NCBI GenBank assembly: GCA_014193115.1
Contig: BJHQ01000013.1
Coordinates: forward strand, 83,035 to 147,034
DNA: 64,000 nucleotides
Origin: Planctomycetota bacterium
GTDB lineage: Bacteria > Planctomycetota > UBA11346
Reading direction: 5' to 3'
Part shown: piece by piece, positions 53,692 through 63,729 of the stretch
Layout: each line of letters starts with the position of its first letter
Numbering within the stretch: position 1 is the stretch's first letter
Notes under the pieces: model-generated
What the model saw: the letters and a program-made list of their open reading frames with translations, nothing else
Databases searched by the model: none
What the model was told of the DNA's origin: nothing
Translations under genes and position numbers: made by a program

Positions 53692-55101
53692 TCAGGCGTC
53701 GTAGTACAGGTAGAACTCGTAGGGATTCGGACGCAGTTTGCTGGGCTCGACTTCGGCCTCGCGCTTGTAGGCGACGTAGGCTTCGATCAGGTCCTCGGTG
53801 AAGACGTCGCCGGCGGTCAGCCAGGCTTTGTCTTCGAGCATGGTGTCGATGGCTTCTTCCAGGCTCTTGCAGGTGCCGGGGATGGTGGCCAGTTCTTCCG
53901 GGGGCAGGTCGTAGATGTTCTTGTCCATCGGCTTGCCTGGATCGATGCGGTTTTTGATGCCGTCGATGGCGGCCATGAGGATGGCGGCAGTGGTCAGGTA
54001 GGGGCTGCCCGAGGCGTCCGGACAACGGAATTCGAAGCGCCGGGCTTTGTCACCCTGGACGAAGGGGATGCGGATCGAGGCCGAGCGGTTGTTGGCGCTG
54101 TAGGCCAGATTGACCGGAGCCTCATAGCCGGGCACCAGGCGGCGATAGCTGTTCACGCTGGGATTGGTGAAGGCCTGGATCGACTTGCCGTGCTTGAGGA
54201 TGCCGCCGATGGCCCAGACCGCTTCCTGGGACAGTTTCGAGTAGTGGTTGCCGGCGAAGGTGTTCTTGCCGTCCTTCCAGATCGACAGGTGGTGGTGGCA
54301 GCCGCTGCCGTTGTCGCCGAACATCGGCTTGGGCATGAAGGTGGCCGTCTTGCCGTGCTGGTACGAGGTGTTCTTCACCGCGTACTTGTAGAGGTGCACG
54401 AAGTCGCCGGCGGTGATGGCGGTGCCGTACTTGATGCCGATCTCGCACTGGCCCGGGCTGGCGACCTCGTGGTGGTGGAGGTCGACTTCGACGCCCATGG
54501 CCTGGAGGTTGGTGGTGATCTCGCTGCGCAGGTCCATCAGGGTGTCGGCGGGGGTGGCCGGGAAGTAGCCCTGTTTGTGGCGGATCTTGTGGCCCAGGTT
54601 GATGCCATCATCGACGCCATTGTTCCACGGCGCTTCAGCGGAGTCGATGTAGTAGAACGAGGCCTGGGGGGTGCTCTGGAAGCGGATCGAGTCGAAGATG
54701 AAGAATTCCGGCTCGGGGCCGAAATAGGCGACATCGCCGATGCCGGTGGACTTCAGGTAGGACAGGGCCTTGGCGGCGATGCCACGGGCGTCGCGGGTGT
54801 AGCGCTGGCCGGTGCGGGGATCGTAGATGTCGCCGAAGAAGGCGATGGTCGGCTGCTCACGGAAGGGGTCGATGAACGCCGTGGCCGGGTCGGGCTTGAT
54901 GTTCATGTCCGACTTCTCGATGCCCTGCCAGCCGCGGATCGAGCTGCCGTCGAAGGGCAGGCCGTCTTCGAACAGGCTCGCTTCGAGCCGTCGGGCGGTG
55001 ATGGTGAAGTGCTGGAGGGTGCCGAACAAGTCACCGAACAGGATGTCCACGTACTTGGCACCGTGGTCCTTGGCGAGTTGCAGGGCTTTTTCAACGCTCA
55101 T
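53692..55101 (-). CDS. glnA: Glutamine synthetase, type I
   Basis: 469 aa, normal GSI length. DGSSIRGWQ in the beta-grasp domain, FFGDIYDPRTGQRYTRDARG and YFGPEPEFFIFDSI (metal-binding Glu), HHHEVASPGQCEIGIKYG, MPKPMFGDNGSGCHHHLSIW (ATP-binding), AYSANNRSASIRIPFV, FRCPDASGSPYLTTAAILMAA and KNIYDLPPEE. The adenylylation loop Tyr region is replaced here by the short form ending DLPPEELA, so control may be mainly through P-II and transcription. GGAG precedes the ATG. Third gene of the amt - P-II - glnA cluster. Confidence 0.96.
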   Translation of the reverse strand: MSVEKALQLAKDHGAKYVDILFGDLFGTLQHFTITARRLEASLFEDGLPFDGSSIRGWQGIEKSDMNIKPDPATAFIDPFREQPTIAFFGDIYDPRTGQRYTRDARGIAAKALSYLKSTGIGDVAYFGPEPEFFIFDSIRFQSTPQASFYYIDSAEAPWNNGVDDGINLGHKIRHKQGYFPATPADTLMDLRSEITTNLQAMGVEVDLHHHEVASPGQCEIGIKYGTAITAGDFVHLYKYAVKNTSYQHGKTATFMPKPMFGDNGSGCHHHLSIWKDGKNTFAGNHYSKLSQEAVWAIGGILKHGKSIQAFTNPSVNSYRRLVPGYEAPVNLAYSANNRSASIRIPFVQGDKARRFEFRCPDASGSPYLTTAAILMAAIDGIKNRIDPGKPMDKNIYDLPPEELATIPGTCKSLEEAIDTMLEDKAWLTAGDVFTEDLIEAYVAYKREAEVEPSKLRPNPYEFYLYYDA

Positions 55102-55250
55102 GGGAGCTCCGGGGGAGGCGGCGGATGCCGCCGGGGGTTGAGAGGAAGGGGGACGCTAGAGGGGGCAGGTTGGGCAGCAATCGGTGCGCAGCGCCGGCGG
55201 TCAGGAAACCGCAAACCGCCGCCGGCGTTGACGCCGTCGGCGGGCCGGTC

Positions 55251-55271
55251 CAGGCGGTCTGTCCGCCTGGC
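55251..55271. terminator. Inverted repeat after the P-II gene
   Basis: On the minus strand CCAGGCGG and CCGCCTGG form an 8-bp perfect stem around ACAGA, right after the P-II stop. There is no U-run, so it may be a processing or attenuation site between P-II and glnA. Confidence 0.5.
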
Positions 55272-55273
55272 TG

Positions 55274-55669
<396 letters not shown>

Positions 55670-55673
55670 CTAG

Positions 55674-55706
55674 GCCGGGTACGGGCAGGGAAAGCCCGTA
55701 CCCGGC
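55674..55706. terminator. 13-bp perfect stem-loop between amt and glnK
   Basis: GCCGGGTACGGGC and GCCCGTACCCGGC are perfect inverted repeats around a seven-base loop, starting eight bases after the amt stop on the minus strand. No strong U-run follows. It may reduce read-through so that P-II and Amt levels differ. Confidence 0.65.
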
Positions 55707-55713
55707 GTTGGCG

Positions 55714-57261
55714 TCAGGTGCTCTGGGAGTAGGCCTCTTCGCCATGCTGGCTGAGGTCGAGGCCTTCCTCTTCGTCGGTCTCGGTCACCCGCAGTCCGAC
55801 CGTGAACTTGACGATCAGCAGAGCGATCACCGAAACAACCGCCGAGAGGACGATGGTGACCAGCACCGCTTTTATCTGGTTGAGAACCACCGGATGGGTG
55901 CCGTCGACGATCGCCTTGTACAGACCGTCGTTGAGCGCCGGAAGGTTCGGGTTCACATCCACGCTGAAGAACAGACCGGTGGCGATGGCGCCCCAGATAC
56001 CGCCGATGCCGTGGACTCCGAACGCGTCCAGAGCGTCATCATAGCCCAGGAGCCGCTTCAGATAGGTGACCGCGGAGAAGCAGATGAGGCCGGCGAGCAG
56101 GCCAATGATCAGCGCGGAGCCGGGTTCGACGAAGCCGCAGGCAGGAGTGATCGCGACCAGGCCGGCGACCGCTCCGGAGATCGCCCCGAGCACCGTCGGT
56201 TTGCCGCGGATGATCCATTCCGCGAGTGGCCAGCTGAGCGCCGCGGCGGCGGTGGCGATCTGGGTGTTGGTGAAGGCCAGAGCGGCCAGGCCGTTGGCAC
56301 CCAGCGCTGAACCGGCGTTGAAGCCGAACCAGCCGACCCACAGGAGGGCGGCGCCGATGACGCTCAGCACCAGGCTGTGCGGAGTCATCGAGCGCTCGGG
56401 GTAGCCTTTGCGCTTGCCGAGGAAGATCGCGCACATCAGGGCCGCGATGCCCGACGAGATATGGACCACGGTACCGCCGGCGAAGTCGAAGGCCGCCCAC
56501 TCAGTGGCGCCGAAACCCCAGTTGAACAGGCCGTTCTTGCCCCACACCATGTGGGCCAGCGGGATGTAGCAGAAGAGCAGCCAGAGGACCGTGAACACCA
56601 GCATGCCGCTGAACTTGATCCGTTCGGCGAAGGCACCGCTGATCAGTGCCGGAGTGATGATCGCGAACATCAACTGGAACATGCAGAAGACCGCAAAGCT
56701 GATGGTCGGGGCGTAATCGAGATTGATCGGGAAGCGGTTGCTGTGGGCAGCCAAGGCCGGATCGAAGGCGACGCCTTTCAGCATGACGAAGTCAGCGAAC
56801 CCTCCATAGAACCAGCCACCGCCACCGAAGGCGAGGGCGAATCCGCAGATGGTCCAGATCACCGTGACGACGGCGGCCAGCGAAAAGCTGTGCATCATCG
56901 TGCTCAGCGTGTTTTTTCGCCGGACCAGACCGCCATAGAACAGTGCCAAGCCGGGGATGGTCATGAGCAGCACCAGGGCGCAGCTCACCAGCATCCAGGC
57001 ATTATCGCCGTTGTTGATTGGCGTGGCGGCGATCTCAGCGCCTTTGTCGTCCTTGGTGCCCGGTGCCACATACGTGCCGAACCAGGCCTTGCCGGCATCA
57101 ATATTCGCCTGGTTCTTGTGGGGCGGAGCAGCCGGTGCAGCCGCTGCCGGTGGAGCGGCGGCGGGAGCTGGTGGAGCTGCCGCTGCGGGTTCCTCGGCCC
57201 AGGCGGTGGTAGCCCAAGCGAGTGCCAGTACGGCGAAGAGGGGGAGGATCAGGCGCGCCAT
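55714..57261 (-). CDS. amt: Ammonium transporter with N-terminal signal and Pro/Ala linker
   Basis: 515 aa, long for the family because of a signal peptide (ILPLFAVLALAWATTAWA) and an Ala/Pro-rich linker of about 25 residues, then the conserved core. Eleven membrane helices are visible. Family motifs: DNAWMLVSCALVLLMTIPGLALFYGG, FCMFQLMFAIITPALISGAFAER (phenylalanine gate and pore His region), VHISSGIAAL with a pore His, and DALDAFGVHGIGGIWGAIATG (second pore His). A sigma-54-like promoter lies about 50 bases upstream. Confidence 0.95.
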   Translation of the reverse strand: MARLILPLFAVLALAWATTAWAEEPAAAAPPAPAAAPPAAAAPAAPPHKNQANIDAGKAWFGTYVAPGTKDDKGAEIAATPINNGDNAWMLVSCALVLLMTIPGLALFYGGLVRRKNTLSTMMHSFSLAAVVTVIWTICGFALAFGGGGWFYGGFADFVMLKGVAFDPALAAHSNRFPINLDYAPTISFAVFCMFQLMFAIITPALISGAFAERIKFSGMLVFTVLWLLFCYIPLAHMVWGKNGLFNWGFGATEWAAFDFAGGTVVHISSGIAALMCAIFLGKRKGYPERSMTPHSLVLSVIGAALLWVGWFGFNAGSALGANGLAALAFTNTQIATAAAALSWPLAEWIIRGKPTVLGAISGAVAGLVAITPACGFVEPGSALIIGLLAGLICFSAVTYLKRLLGYDDALDAFGVHGIGGIWGAIATGLFFSVDVNPNLPALNDGLYKAIVDGTHPVVLNQIKAVLVTIVLSAVVSVIALLIVKFTVGLRVTETDEEEGLDLSQHGEEAYSQST

Positions 57262-57310
57262 CGGGGAGTCCTTCCAAGGGAACGGGGTGATGGATCTGGT
57301 TCACCTAGGG

Positions 57311-57325
57311 CAAACCCCGCGCCGA
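57311..57325 (-). promoter_or_regulatory. Candidate sigma-54 promoter of amt
   Basis: CGGCGCGGGGTTTGC on the minus strand has the -24 GG and -12 GC exactly ten bases apart and a TTGC block, close to TGGCAC-N5-TTGC. It lies about 50 bases upstream of the amt ATG. Nitrogen control by sigma-54 is common for amt-glnK. No enhancer site was identified. Confidence 0.45.
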
Positions 57326-57634
57326 GTACGTGATGGGGCTGAATGCGGCCAGGTGAAACCGCGTAAGTCTTTTTCATGAGGGGCTTTGGGTGGAATTTTT
57401 GAAATTTATGGCCCCTGGCGCACTGCTCTATTGATAAGCAAACGATCTGCGAATCGATCAAAAGAAGAGCACCTGCGCCTTCGCTGCTGCGTGGCTCAGC
57501 CATCGCCAGCCAATCGATGCCAGAGGCGAAGTCTGTGGGAATTTTCCTTCTTGCACCTCGTCGGTGCCGCATGATTCCCCAGCGACAATCGGGTTCCTCG
57601 CTGTAGGCTTGTCCAAGTCCAAGGAGATGGAGCC
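57326..57634. other. Divergent intergenic region
   Basis: About 300 bases between amt and the DUF1549 gene. It contains an AT-rich tract at about 57390-57470 suited to promoters and the ribosome-binding site AAGGAG at 57621. No gene seen. Confidence 0.45.
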
Positions 57635-59656
57635 ATGCGACTGACCCGGCTGATCGGATGGGAAGCGGCGGTGCTCGGGGTGCTGGTAGCTGGAGCCCTC
57701 ATCGCTCCGGTCGGCTCGGGAACGCTCCGCCCAGCGGGTTCGCCGGAAACGGGCGATGCGGCTCCTCTGAAAGCTGCGGCCAAGATCGATATCGCGGCAG
57801 AGGCCGCAGCGATCGATCGCCTGATTGGCGAAAGGCGCGCCGCCACCGGCCTGCTCCCCAATCCGGTCCTGACCGAAGAGCAGTTTCTGCGCCGGGCCTG
57901 GCTCGATCTCGGTGGTCGCATTCCGACCTTGGCAGAGGCCCGCGCCTTTCTGGATGACCCTGCCGCGGATCGCCGGTCGAAGCTGCTTGATCAGCTGATC
58001 GCCTCGCCGGCCTGGTCGAGCCGGATGTTCAATTGGACCGCGGATCTGTTGCGGGTGGAAACTCGGCTCCAGAACCGCTACCCGGGTCAGCCATGGATCG
58101 ACTGGCTCAAGGACCGGATCCGCAGCGATGCCCGCTGGGACCGCCTGACCACCGACCTGATCCTCAGCCAAGGATCGGCCTCTCAGCCCGGCAATGGCGG
58201 CACCGGATTCTGGTTGCGCGATGCCGGGATGCCGCTCGACCACTTGGCAAACACGATCCAGGTGTTCCTCGGTACCCGCATCGGCTGCGCCCAATGCCAC
58301 GACCACCCTTTTGACCGCTGGACCCGGCTGGAATTTTATCAACTTGCGGCTTGCACCAGCGGCGTCCAGATCCCCAAAGGGCCGCCGCAGTCGGACAGCA
58401 TGCGTCCGGCTGACATGAAGAAGATCATTGAAGCGTTGGAGCCTGAACAGCGGCAATCCTTACGCAATCTCAACGAAGTGGTGCTCACCCGGGTGGTGGA
58501 AAAAGGTGGCGGGACCATCGCCTTGCCACCTGATTGGCAGTATCCGGGCCATAAGGCGAAGGAGAAGATCAAGTTCGCCCCGCTGTATGAAATCGCAGGT
58601 TTCGATGCAAAGGGCGGACCACGTGAAGCCTTGGCCCAGTGGATCACCAGTCCCGACAACCCGCGCTTCACCGTGACCATCGCCAACCGCCAATGGAAGC
58701 TGCTCTTCGGCGCCGGTCTGATCGAGCCGGTCGACGACCTGAAGGACGACACCAAGGCGGCGGATCCGGCCCTGATGGACCATCTCTGCGCTGTCATGAA
58801 AAAAGTGCAGTACGATCTGCGGGTGTTTCAGCGGATCCTGGTGGCAACTGACGCATGGCAACGTCAAGCGAGCCGCCGCGAACCCGAGCCAGGTGAGGCA
58901 GCCGGATTCGCCGGGCCGCATCTTCGGCGGTTGAGCGCCGAGCAGCTGTGGGACTCGCTTATCGCCTTGGGAATCGCCGATCCGGAATCGGTCGTCGGTG
59001 CCAAAGCCGATGGACTGTTCGAGCTTTTTGCTGAGTTTAACGGTGCATCGGCTGAGGAAATGATCGCTGCCGCAAAGGACCTGGCTTCGGCCCAGTCGTG
59101 GCGGCGGGAACGCCAGACCAAGCTGAATCAACTACGCAAACAGCTGAATGTAGCGCAGGCGGCGAAAGACAAGGACGCCTCCGCTGCCCTTCGCGCCGAG
59201 ATCAAAGCCATCGACAATGAAATTGCCGAAGGCGGCCCGCCGGCGATGCAGCAGCTGCGGAAATCCGAATCGCGAGGTGCCAAGAACACCCCGATGCGCG
59301 CCAGCGAGATGCAGCAGCCGGCGCCGGCCAACCATCTGCTCCGCACCTTCGGACAATCCGACCGCCAGCTGATCAGCAACGCGATGACGGCGGCGACCAC
59401 GCCTCAGGCCCTGGCGCTGATGAATGGCAAGGAGATCCAAGCGCTGCTGACCCCGACCTCGGCCCTGGGCAAGGCGGTGCTGGCGATGAGCGGAGATGAG
59501 CGGATCCGCACCTTGTACCTCGCGGTCCTGACCCGGTCGCCGACACCGGAAGAACTGCGCGAGGCCAACGCCTGTCTGCTTGCCGACGCCAAGACCGGGA
59601 TCGCCGATCTCGCTTGGGCGCTGGTGAATTCCACCGAATTCAAGTTCGAGAGGTGA
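57635..59656 (+). CDS. DUF1549/DUF1553 protein (planctomycete surface/cytochrome type)
   Basis: 673 aa with an N-terminal membrane/signal segment (AAVLGVLVAGALIAPVG). DUF1549 part: EEQFLRRAWLDLGGRIPT and the CAQCHDHPFDRWTRLEFY motif, a near heme-binding CxxCH (here CAQCH). DUF1553 part: PRFTVTIANRQWKLLFGAGL and HLRRLSAEQLWDSL. A charged coiled-coil of about 50 residues (RRERQTKLNQLRKQLNVAQ) is inserted. The family is typical of Planctomycetota and is always found with DUF1501 partners, as here. AAGGAG precedes the ATG. Confidence 0.92.
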   Translation: MRLTRLIGWEAAVLGVLVAGALIAPVGSGTLRPAGSPETGDAAPLKAAAKIDIAAEAAAIDRLIGERRAATGLLPNPVLTEEQFLRRAWLDLGGRIPTLAEARAFLDDPAADRRSKLLDQLIASPAWSSRMFNWTADLLRVETRLQNRYPGQPWIDWLKDRIRSDARWDRLTTDLILSQGSASQPGNGGTGFWLRDAGMPLDHLANTIQVFLGTRIGCAQCHDHPFDRWTRLEFYQLAACTSGVQIPKGPPQSDSMRPADMKKIIEALEPEQRQSLRNLNEVVLTRVVEKGGGTIALPPDWQYPGHKAKEKIKFAPLYEIAGFDAKGGPREALAQWITSPDNPRFTVTIANRQWKLLFGAGLIEPVDDLKDDTKAADPALMDHLCAVMKKVQYDLRVFQRILVATDAWQRQASRREPEPGEAAGFAGPHLRRLSAEQLWDSLIALGIADPESVVGAKADGLFELFAEFNGASAEEMIAAAKDLASAQSWRRERQTKLNQLRKQLNVAQAAKDKDASAALRAEIKAIDNEIAEGGPPAMQQLRKSESRGAKNTPMRASEMQQPAPANHLLRTFGQSDRQLISNAMTAATTPQALALMNGKEIQALLTPTSALGKAVLAMSGDERIRTLYLAVLTRSPTPEELREANACLLADAKTGIADLAWALVNSTEFKFER

Positions 59657-59659
59657 CCG

Positions 59660-60952
59660 ATGCGCGATCCCCTGCTGACCGCCAGCGAACCGACCCGCCG
59701 CGCCGTGCTCACCGGCGCCGCCCAAGCGCTGTTCGGACTGAGCCTGCTGTCCCTGCCCACGCCGGGCTGGAGCGATGAGCCGGCATCGATCGAGACCGGC
59801 CCGCGTTTCCCTGCCAAACGTCTGATCATGCTGTCCATGGCCGGCGGCATGAGCCACCTCGACACGCTCGATCCGAAACCGGGCACCGAACAGGCCGGTC
59901 CGGTCAAGGCCATCGCCGGTGCCGCGGATGGCGTCCAGCTCAGCGAGTATCTGCCGAATCTGGCGAAGATGACCAAGCACTGCGCCGTCGTTCGCTCGCT
60001 GACCTCGACCCAGGGTGCCCATGAGACCGGCACCTATCTGATGCGCACCAGCTTCCAGCCGCGGGGAACGATCATCCATCCGACCATGGGCGCGTGGATG
60101 TCGCATTTCGCCGGTCGCGACAATCCGACCCTGCCGGCATACATCGGAGTGAACATCGGCGGAGGCCATCCTGGCGCCGGGTACCTTGATGCGAAGGACG
60201 GGCCGATGCCGGTGACCGCCGATAGCGGACTCGCCAACAGCATCAGGCCATCATCGGTCACCGTCGGCCAGTTCGACCGCCGGATACAGCTGCTGAAGGC
60301 CATGGACGGGCGCTTCGCTGCGACTTTCGATCAGAAGGCAGTGAAGTCCTACGGGTCGATCTATGACGAGGCGGTGTCGCTGATGTCTTCGAAGGATCTC
60401 GACGCTTTCAATCTGTCCCAAGAAAGCCCGACCTTGCGCGCCGCCTATGGCGATACGGCCTTCGGTCGCGGCTGCCTGCTGGCCCGGCGGCTGATCGAGC
60501 ATGACGTACGGGCGGTCGAAGTCGTCCTGGGCGGCTGGGATACCCACGATGACAATTTTGATCGCGTCGCCGATCAGGCCCTGATCCTGGACGCGGCGCT
60601 GCCGGCGCTGCTCGCCGATCTGGACGCCCGCGGCCTGCTCGACGAGACCCTGGTGGTGGTCAACACCGAATTCGGCCGCACCCCGCGGATCAGCGAACGG
60701 GTCGGACGCGACCATTTTCCCAAGGCCTTCTCGTGCCTGCTGGCAGGTGCCGGAATCCGCCGGGGGATCGCCTATGGCGCGACCGATGCCACCGGCAGCG
60801 AGGTCGTCTCGGGGAAGCTGAGCATTCCGGACTTCAATTGCACCATCGCCCATGCGCTCGGCCTGCCCTGGCAGCGCACGGTCATTTCACCCAGCGGACG
60901 CCCATTCACCCTCGCGGATAAGGGCAAGCCGGCGCTGGATCTGCTGGCGTGA
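59660..60952 (+). CDS. DUF1501 protein with Tat-type signal
   Basis: 430 aa. The N-terminus TRRAVLTGAAQALFG is a twin-arginine export signal. LIMLSMAGGMSHLDTLDPKP, YLPNLAKMTKHCAVVRSLTS, HPTMGAWMSHF, GCLLARRLIEHDVRAVEVVLGGWDTHDDN and LVVVNTEFGRTPRI form the alkaline-phosphatase/sulfatase-like fold with metal-binding His/Asp positions. Three bases after the DUF1549 stop, same operon. Probable exported hydrolase; the substrate of the family is not established. Confidence 0.92.
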   Translation: MRDPLLTASEPTRRAVLTGAAQALFGLSLLSLPTPGWSDEPASIETGPRFPAKRLIMLSMAGGMSHLDTLDPKPGTEQAGPVKAIAGAADGVQLSEYLPNLAKMTKHCAVVRSLTSTQGAHETGTYLMRTSFQPRGTIIHPTMGAWMSHFAGRDNPTLPAYIGVNIGGGHPGAGYLDAKDGPMPVTADSGLANSIRPSSVTVGQFDRRIQLLKAMDGRFAATFDQKAVKSYGSIYDEAVSLMSSKDLDAFNLSQESPTLRAAYGDTAFGRGCLLARRLIEHDVRAVEVVLGGWDTHDDNFDRVADQALILDAALPALLADLDARGLLDETLVVVNTEFGRTPRISERVGRDHFPKAFSCLLAGAGIRRGIAYGATDATGSEVVSGKLSIPDFNCTIAHALGLPWQRTVISPSGRPFTLADKGKPALDLLA

Positions 60953-60969
60953 CGTGGCAAGCCTACGCC

Positions 60970-61950
60970 ATGCGCCTACCCCTCCTCGCCACCGCCGCCG
61001 CCATCGCCTGTTCCGCAGCCCTCGGCGCGGGTGAAGCCGCCCCCGACTTCGCTACCAAGATCAAGCCGATCTTCGATGAGCGTTGCATCTCGTGCCATGG
61101 CGAAAAGAAGGTCAAGGCCGGTCTGCGGCTGGACACCCCGGCAGGCATCACCGCCGGCGGCAAGTCAGGCGCGGCTGTGGTCGCCGGCAAACCCGAAGCC
61201 AGCAAACTGGTGACCCTGATCAGCCACCCGGCCGGCCATGAAGACATCATGCCGCCTAAGGGCGGTCCGCTGACCAAGGAGCAGATCGAGCTGATCAAAG
61301 CCTGGGTTGCAGGCGGCGCCGTCACGGCGGGTGGAGATGCCAAGGCCAAACCCGCCGAGTCCAAGCCGCAGCCGTTCATGATCCCGGTCCGCGAACCGCG
61401 GGCTGCGCTGCCCGCCGATCAGACGGCCGCCCCGTCGACCCTTCTTGAGCGCTGCGCCAAGGTTGGCTTGGCGGTCAGTGCTCTGCCCGGCTCGACTGGT
61501 CTGTACGAGGTCAATGCCCGCCACCTTCCGACGCCCTGGTCGGCGGCCGAATCCGACCTGGTCGGCCGGCTGGGCAGTGGCGTTGTCTCCCTGGACCTGT
61601 CGCCCAATACCACCGACGCGCATCTGGCCGTGCTGACCAAGCTGCCCGCACTGGTACATCTGCGCCTGGCCGGCACCGCCATCACCGACTCAGGTCTCGA
61701 AACCGTCGCCAAGAGCACCCGTTTGGAGCGCCTCGACTTGCGCGGTACCGTTGTGACCGACGCGGGCCTCGACCAGATTGCCAAGCTTCCAGCATTGCAG
61801 TCGGTGGTGCTGATCGGCACCAAGACCACCGCTGATGGTGTTGCCAAGCTCCGCGCTGCGCTCCCCAAGCTGGTGGTCAAGACCGATGCCGACCTGCCGG
61901 CTGGCGATCCCGCGACCTTGTCCCCCGAAGGCAAGCGCCCGCGGAAATAA
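60970..61950 (+). CDS. Exported cytochrome c (planctomycete type) with leucine-rich repeats
   Basis: About 326 aa with a signal peptide (LLATAAAIACSAALGAGEA). Residues about 25-125 are the cytochrome domain: IFDERCISCHGEKKVKAGLR holds CxxCH, and HEDIMPPKGGPLTKEQI carries the distal Met. After a Pro-rich linker the C-terminal half has leucine-rich repeats (HLAVLTKLPALVHLRLAGTA, VTDAGLDQIAKLPALQSVVL). An alternative GTG at 60949 overlaps the previous stop. Third gene of the DUF1549-DUF1501 operon; probably shuttles electrons or binds partners at the cell envelope. Confidence 0.88.
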   Translation: MRLPLLATAAAIACSAALGAGEAAPDFATKIKPIFDERCISCHGEKKVKAGLRLDTPAGITAGGKSGAAVVAGKPEASKLVTLISHPAGHEDIMPPKGGPLTKEQIELIKAWVAGGAVTAGGDAKAKPAESKPQPFMIPVREPRAALPADQTAAPSTLLERCAKVGLAVSALPGSTGLYEVNARHLPTPWSAAESDLVGRLGSGVVSLDLSPNTTDAHLAVLTKLPALVHLRLAGTAITDSGLETVAKSTRLERLDLRGTVVTDAGLDQIAKLPALQSVVLIGTKTTADGVAKLRAALPKLVVKTDADLPAGDPATLSPEGKRPRK

Positions 61951-61990
61951 GGTATTGCGCGAGCGGCCGCTGCGCCTGAGCACGGTGCGG

Positions 61991-62527
61991 ATGGATTCGC
62001 TGGCGGTGCTGTCCTTACCTGCAACCCGGGCAGCGCCGCTGCTGCTCGGCTGGCAGATGCAGGCCCATGGCGTGGTTTTGCGCATCGCCGAGGTCGAGGC
62101 GTACCAAGGCGAATCTGATCTGGCTTGCCACGCCAGCCGTGGACGGACGCCGCGCACCGCGACCCTGTATGGCCCGCCAGGGCGGCTGTACGTGTACCTG
62201 TGCTACGGGATGTACTGGATGCTGAACCTGGTCTGCGACCGCGAGGGCGTGCCATCGGCGGTACTGGTGCGCGGGGTGATCATCGATGGGATGGACACCA
62301 GGCGCACGAACGGGCCGGGGAAGGTGACCCAGGCGTTGGGGATCGACCACCGGCATCACGGCCTGATTCTCGGGGAAGCGGGTTGCCCGGTCAGTCTGCT
62401 GCCACCGACCAACCCCGTCCCCCGCCGGCAACGCGGAGCGCGGGTCGGCGTCGCCTATGCCGGGCCAGTGTGGGCGGGGAAGCGGTGGCGGTGGTGGATG
62501 GAGGGGTTCCCGGCGGTGAAGGGGTGA
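61991..62527 (+). CDS. 3-methyladenine DNA glycosylase (AAG/MPG family)
   Basis: 178 aa. IAEVEAYQGESDLACHASRGRTPRTATLYGPPG contains the catalytic Glu region and the DNA-contact motif; YVYLCYGMYWMLNLVCDREG and NGPGKVTQALGIDHRHHG are conserved blocks. Removes alkylated purines from DNA. A GTG six bases upstream or a TTG near 61956 could be the true start. Not clearly part of the upstream operon (40-base gap). Confidence 0.85.
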   Translation: MDSLAVLSLPATRAAPLLLGWQMQAHGVVLRIAEVEAYQGESDLACHASRGRTPRTATLYGPPGRLYVYLCYGMYWMLNLVCDREGVPSAVLVRGVIIDGMDTRRTNGPGKVTQALGIDHRHHGLILGEAGCPVSLLPPTNPVPRRQRGARVGVAYAGPVWAGKRWRWWMEGFPAVKG

Positions 62528-62725
62528 GGGATGACAATGGCCCCAGAGGCAACATCATCCCGGCAACAGCGTGGTCATCGGCCCATGGTTTTCTATTCGC
62601 TCACCTGACTGGACGACAGGCCATCACTGGTTGCCGGTGGGTCTGGAGTTGAGCAAGGCATGACCATATCGGCAACATGGCCAGCCTGGGGGATGATGCT
62701 CATCCTCATCACTGGAGGAAATCTC

Positions 62726-63691
62726 ATGGCTGCAACCGATGTTGAAGACCTGCTGGCAGAGGTTCGCCGGCTGGGGTTCACCGAGGCCCAGAACGCCCGA
62801 TCCGTGCGAATCTGTGACGCGATTCATGTTACCGATAAGCCAACAGCCAGATCGCGTTATGGCGGGATTCCCTTGGTTCCCGCCGGATTCCTCTGGCCAA
62901 GCGATGCGGATGGTCCGCTTCAACTTTTGGTCGAGGTGTTCGTCTCCGAACTCAAGCATGCTCCCACCTACTTCCCCAAGGACGCCGCGCTCCTGGTGTT
63001 CCATGGTGAGCGTGGCGTCCGGTTGCAGATCCTCCCAGAGTCGGCCTGCACGGTCGTCGCAAGTCCTCCAGCGATGACGAAGTTCGCAACGCCCTTCGTC
63101 GAGAAAGAGGCTCACCTGTTCGGCTACATTGGCGTGCCGGTTCGCGTGAGCGAGACTGTGACCATTGGCCTGGACATGCTCTTCGATTATTCAGACCAGA
63201 AGCGGAACGATGCCGTCTGGAAGCTTCGGGAACGGGCTCTTGGCAATGGTCACCACGACGGCGATGAGGTGGTCATACCTGGCGTCCTGGGTTGGGATGT
63301 GGGGATTCGCCGTTCATCCTCGAACGATCCTCGCATAGACGCCGTGCTGGCCGAACACGGCTGGCAGGACAAGAAGTGGTTTCTGGATCGGGAAGACGAC
63401 GACATCCTCAAAGAGATCAGCACACTGGAATCCGCTAAGCCAGACTACGTCAACCTCGATGTCGCCATACACCGCCTCAAGTCGATGCTCGGAACCAAGT
63501 CATGGTGGTCAAAGCAACTCCCGGGACTAACGAGGGAGATCGAAGCCTGGGTTCCGGTGTGCGTGGTCGGATCTAGTTTCAAGACCGGCATGATGTGGGG
63601 TGATTTCGGCTACCTGACCATCTTGTCGCAGAAGTCGGACGAAGGGTTGATCAACCCCAAGAAGGTGCACGCGATAGTCGAGAGCCCCTAA
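62726..63691 (+). CDS. DUF1963 / YwqG-like protein
   Basis: 321 aa. RYGGIPLVPAGFLWPSDADGP is the family's opening motif, followed by LQLLVEVFVSELKHAP and FPKDAALLVFHGER. Later DWKR-type pattern is absent, but WVPVCVVGSSFKTGMMWGDFGYLTIL matches the C-terminal strands. Typically cytoplasmic proteins of unknown function, sometimes linked to toxin-immunity loci. Start at the ATG with GGAGGAA seven bases upstream; a longer frame exists to 62660. Confidence 0.7.
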   Translation: MAATDVEDLLAEVRRLGFTEAQNARSVRICDAIHVTDKPTARSRYGGIPLVPAGFLWPSDADGPLQLLVEVFVSELKHAPTYFPKDAALLVFHGERGVRLQILPESACTVVASPPAMTKFATPFVEKEAHLFGYIGVPVRVSETVTIGLDMLFDYSDQKRNDAVWKLRERALGNGHHDGDEVVIPGVLGWDVGIRRSSSNDPRIDAVLAEHGWQDKKWFLDREDDDILKEISTLESAKPDYVNLDVAIHRLKSMLGTKSWWSKQLPGLTREIEAWVPVCVVGSSFKTGMMWGDFGYLTILSQKSDEGLINPKKVHAIVESP

Positions 63692-63729
63692 AATACGTCC
63701 TCTACCATCGTCCCACAGCTTGCCGTGGA

